From JASJBU01 sp965372385 (GTDB lineage: Bacteria > Pseudomonadota > Gammaproteobacteria > Chromatiales > Chromatiaceae): a stretch of DNA of 8,559 bases. The translations under genes were made by a program, and so were the position numbers. The notes under the pieces were generated by a model. It worked only from the letters and a program-made list of their open reading frames with translations. It did no database searches and was not told the origin of the DNA. The stretch covers positions 1-8,559 of the forward strand of contig CBDVCD010000142.1 in assembly GCA_965372385.1 (NCBI GenBank), given 5' to 3'. Shown here piece after piece: positions 7,827-8,559 of this stretch (its first letter is position 1; each line of letters starts with the position of its first letter).

Positions 7827-8008
7827 AGGGCCGCGGAAAAAATGATTTGTCCGAAGATCACGTTCATATTTGGGTGAGATTTGGGCGATTTGATTGAACA
7901 AATCCGCAAGACTAGCTGGGCTAATTTGAGGAATTTGTGATTGAAAATCGCCCAAAGGTTGACCGAAGAGGGGCGTGAGATAGGACAAATCTTTTTTTTT
8001 GTGGCCCT
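7827..8008 (+). repeat. Long rod-like imperfect inverted repeat (possible structured RNA or MITE)
   Basis: The region folds on paper into one near-continuous hairpin as rightward RNA. Helices, outside in: 7827-7852 with 7983-8008 (25 of 26 positions pair; U-U at 7843/7992; three G-U); 7858-7865 with 7971-7978 (8 pairs, two G-U); 7867-7875 with 7962-7970 (7 of 9, two G-U); a perfect 12-bp TTTGGGCGATTT at 7880-7891 with AAATCGCCCAAA at 7945-7956; 7898-7905 with 7930-7938 (8 pairs, one bulge); 7907-7910 with 7925-7928; and TAGC 7913-7916 with GCTA 7920-7923 closing a 3-nt loop. That is about 68 pairs. TTA flanks the GGGCC...GGCCC ends (7825-7827 and 8008-8010). It lies between convergent genes and codes for nothing credible. 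Pairing was worked out by hand; what the element does is unknown. Confidence 0.75.
7837..8000. terminator. Possible bidirectional terminator formed by the long hairpin
   Basis: The 9-bp stem GATTTGTCC (7844-7852) with GGACAAATC (7983-7991) is followed rightward by nine T residues (7992-8000). Leftward it is followed, after one base, by six U residues (A tract 7837-7842). So on both strands a stem precedes a U tract, which suits the space between the convergent pilU and 8008-8466 genes. The loop is far larger than in ordinary terminators, so its efficiency is doubtful. Confidence 0.4.
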
Positions 8009-8466
8009 TACCCCAGAAATTCCATCGCAATGGCATATTGCCGGTTTGCTTCATTATCCACTTCGCCCCTGTCATTCATGATCATCTCGCAGTTTCTGGC
8101 CATGCGGGCCTGCATGGCGGCCTTCCATGCTGGGTTGTTATTCTCCTTGAGCTGATTGTCTGGCGCCAGACAGGCTGAGATAGCGGCGGCCACGAAGTGT
8201 TCAGCCTGGGCTGACCAGTCGGCATCACGGCCACAGGCGGTATAGCTTTCGACAGCGAGGCTTTTGGCGTTTTTATATGCGATTTCAAGCTCGTTGGTGG
8301 TTCGTTCAGTATGACAGGCGGCCTGTATACCTTGAGTGATAGCTGGATGATTACAGAGGTGACTGACGCTGGCGACAAAACCTGCGCCGAGTTGACGCTG
8401 GCTCTCTATTGGGAGACTTTTCAAAACCTCGCGGAGTTGTTGATCATTTGTGATCATCTGCGACAT
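8008..8466 (-). CDS. Hypothetical cytosolic protein with five cysteines
   Basis: I do not recognise this 152-residue protein. It has no signal peptide or membrane segment and reads as mostly helical. Residues 10-38 (LREVLKSLPIESQRQLGAGFVASVSHLC) look like two helices; 56-75 (TTNELEIAYKNAKSLAVESY) another; 84-100 and 113-130 two more. Cysteines are at 38, 51, 78, 99 and 126, with histidines at 37, 40, 52 and 90, but there is no CxxC pair or other standard metal motif. The frame stays open upstream to 8499, but the ATG at 8466 has a strong Shine-Dalgarno (GAGAGGA, 7-nt spacer), so it is preferred. The TAA stop abuts the right end of the long inverted repeat. It converges on pilU, and nothing in the context ties it to pili. 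That it is a real gene is well supported; its function is unknown. Confidence 0.8.
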   Translation of the reverse strand: MSQMITNDQQLREVLKSLPIESQRQLGAGFVASVSHLCNHPAITQGIQAACHTERTTNELEIAYKNAKSLAVESYTACGRDADWSAQAEHFVAAAISACLAPDNQLKENNNPAWKAAMQARMARNCEMIMNDRGEVDNEANRQYAIAMEFLG

Positions 8467-8473
8467 GATTTTG

Positions 8474-8480
8474 TCCTCTC
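8474..8480 (-). promoter_or_regulatory. Ribosome binding site fixing the start of the 8008-8466 gene
   Basis: GAGAGGA on the leftward strand, 7 nt before ATG 8466, chooses this start over the upstream in-frame ATG at 8499. The remaining sequence to the window end (8481-8559) shows no clear promoter or gene. Confidence 0.8.
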
Positions 8481-8559
8481 TTCGGTGGGGATGCTTCAAG
8501 CTGAATCATCCTAGAATCCTCAGTTGGATGGGGTAGAGTGTGCGTTTGTGGTGGTGCAG

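Noticed and set aside
7770..8075. 101-codon leftward open frame through the hairpin region
   Set aside because: It begins inside the 8008-8466 gene in another frame, lacks a Shine-Dalgarno, and most of its sequence comes from the inverted repeat arms.

Overview
This window looks like the chromosome of a gammaproteobacterium. The evidence is gene order plus protein type: a pilT-pilU pair diverges from yggS-proC-yggT-yggU, the arrangement known from Pseudomonas and many other gammaproteobacteria, and a DUF4426 gene lies further down the leftward strand. Genus cannot be read from the sequence. Base composition looks even throughout, and there is no transposase, integrase, tRNA, rRNA or CRISPR array.

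Layout, left to right. Positions 1-100 hold no supported gene. A clean intrinsic terminator at 101-132 ends the leftward genes. Leftward from about 5354 down to 176 run yggS (pyridoxal-phosphate homeostasis), proC (last step of proline synthesis), yggT (membrane protein), yggU (DUF167), a 659-residue dynamin-type GTPase, and a secreted DUF4426 protein. The first four are tightly packed (gaps of 41 and 27 nt, then a 4-nt overlap) and are probably one operon. The GTPase and DUF4426 genes follow gaps of 106 and 140 nt; they may be read through from the operon or have their own promoters. Rightward from 5538 lie pilT and pilU, the paired retraction ATPases of type IV pili, 69 nt apart. The 183-nt divergent region between yggS and pilT carries a plausible yggS promoter and a 7-bp tandem repeat.

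The most unusual part is noncoding. Just after pilU, positions 7827-8008 can fold, as rightward RNA, into a single rod-like hairpin of about 182 nt and about 68 base pairs. About eight of its pairs are G-U and at most one opposition is A-C, which suggests the rightward RNA, not just the DNA palindrome, is what has been kept. The element is flanked by TTA on both sides, and the right-hand TTA is the stop codon of the next, convergent gene. It could be a MITE-like insertion, an extended bidirectional terminator, a structured pilU 3' UTR, or a small RNA.

At the right end, a leftward gene (8008-8466) encodes a 152-residue cytosolic protein of unknown function with five cysteines and a strong ribosome binding site. 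Positions 8481-8559 show no gene.
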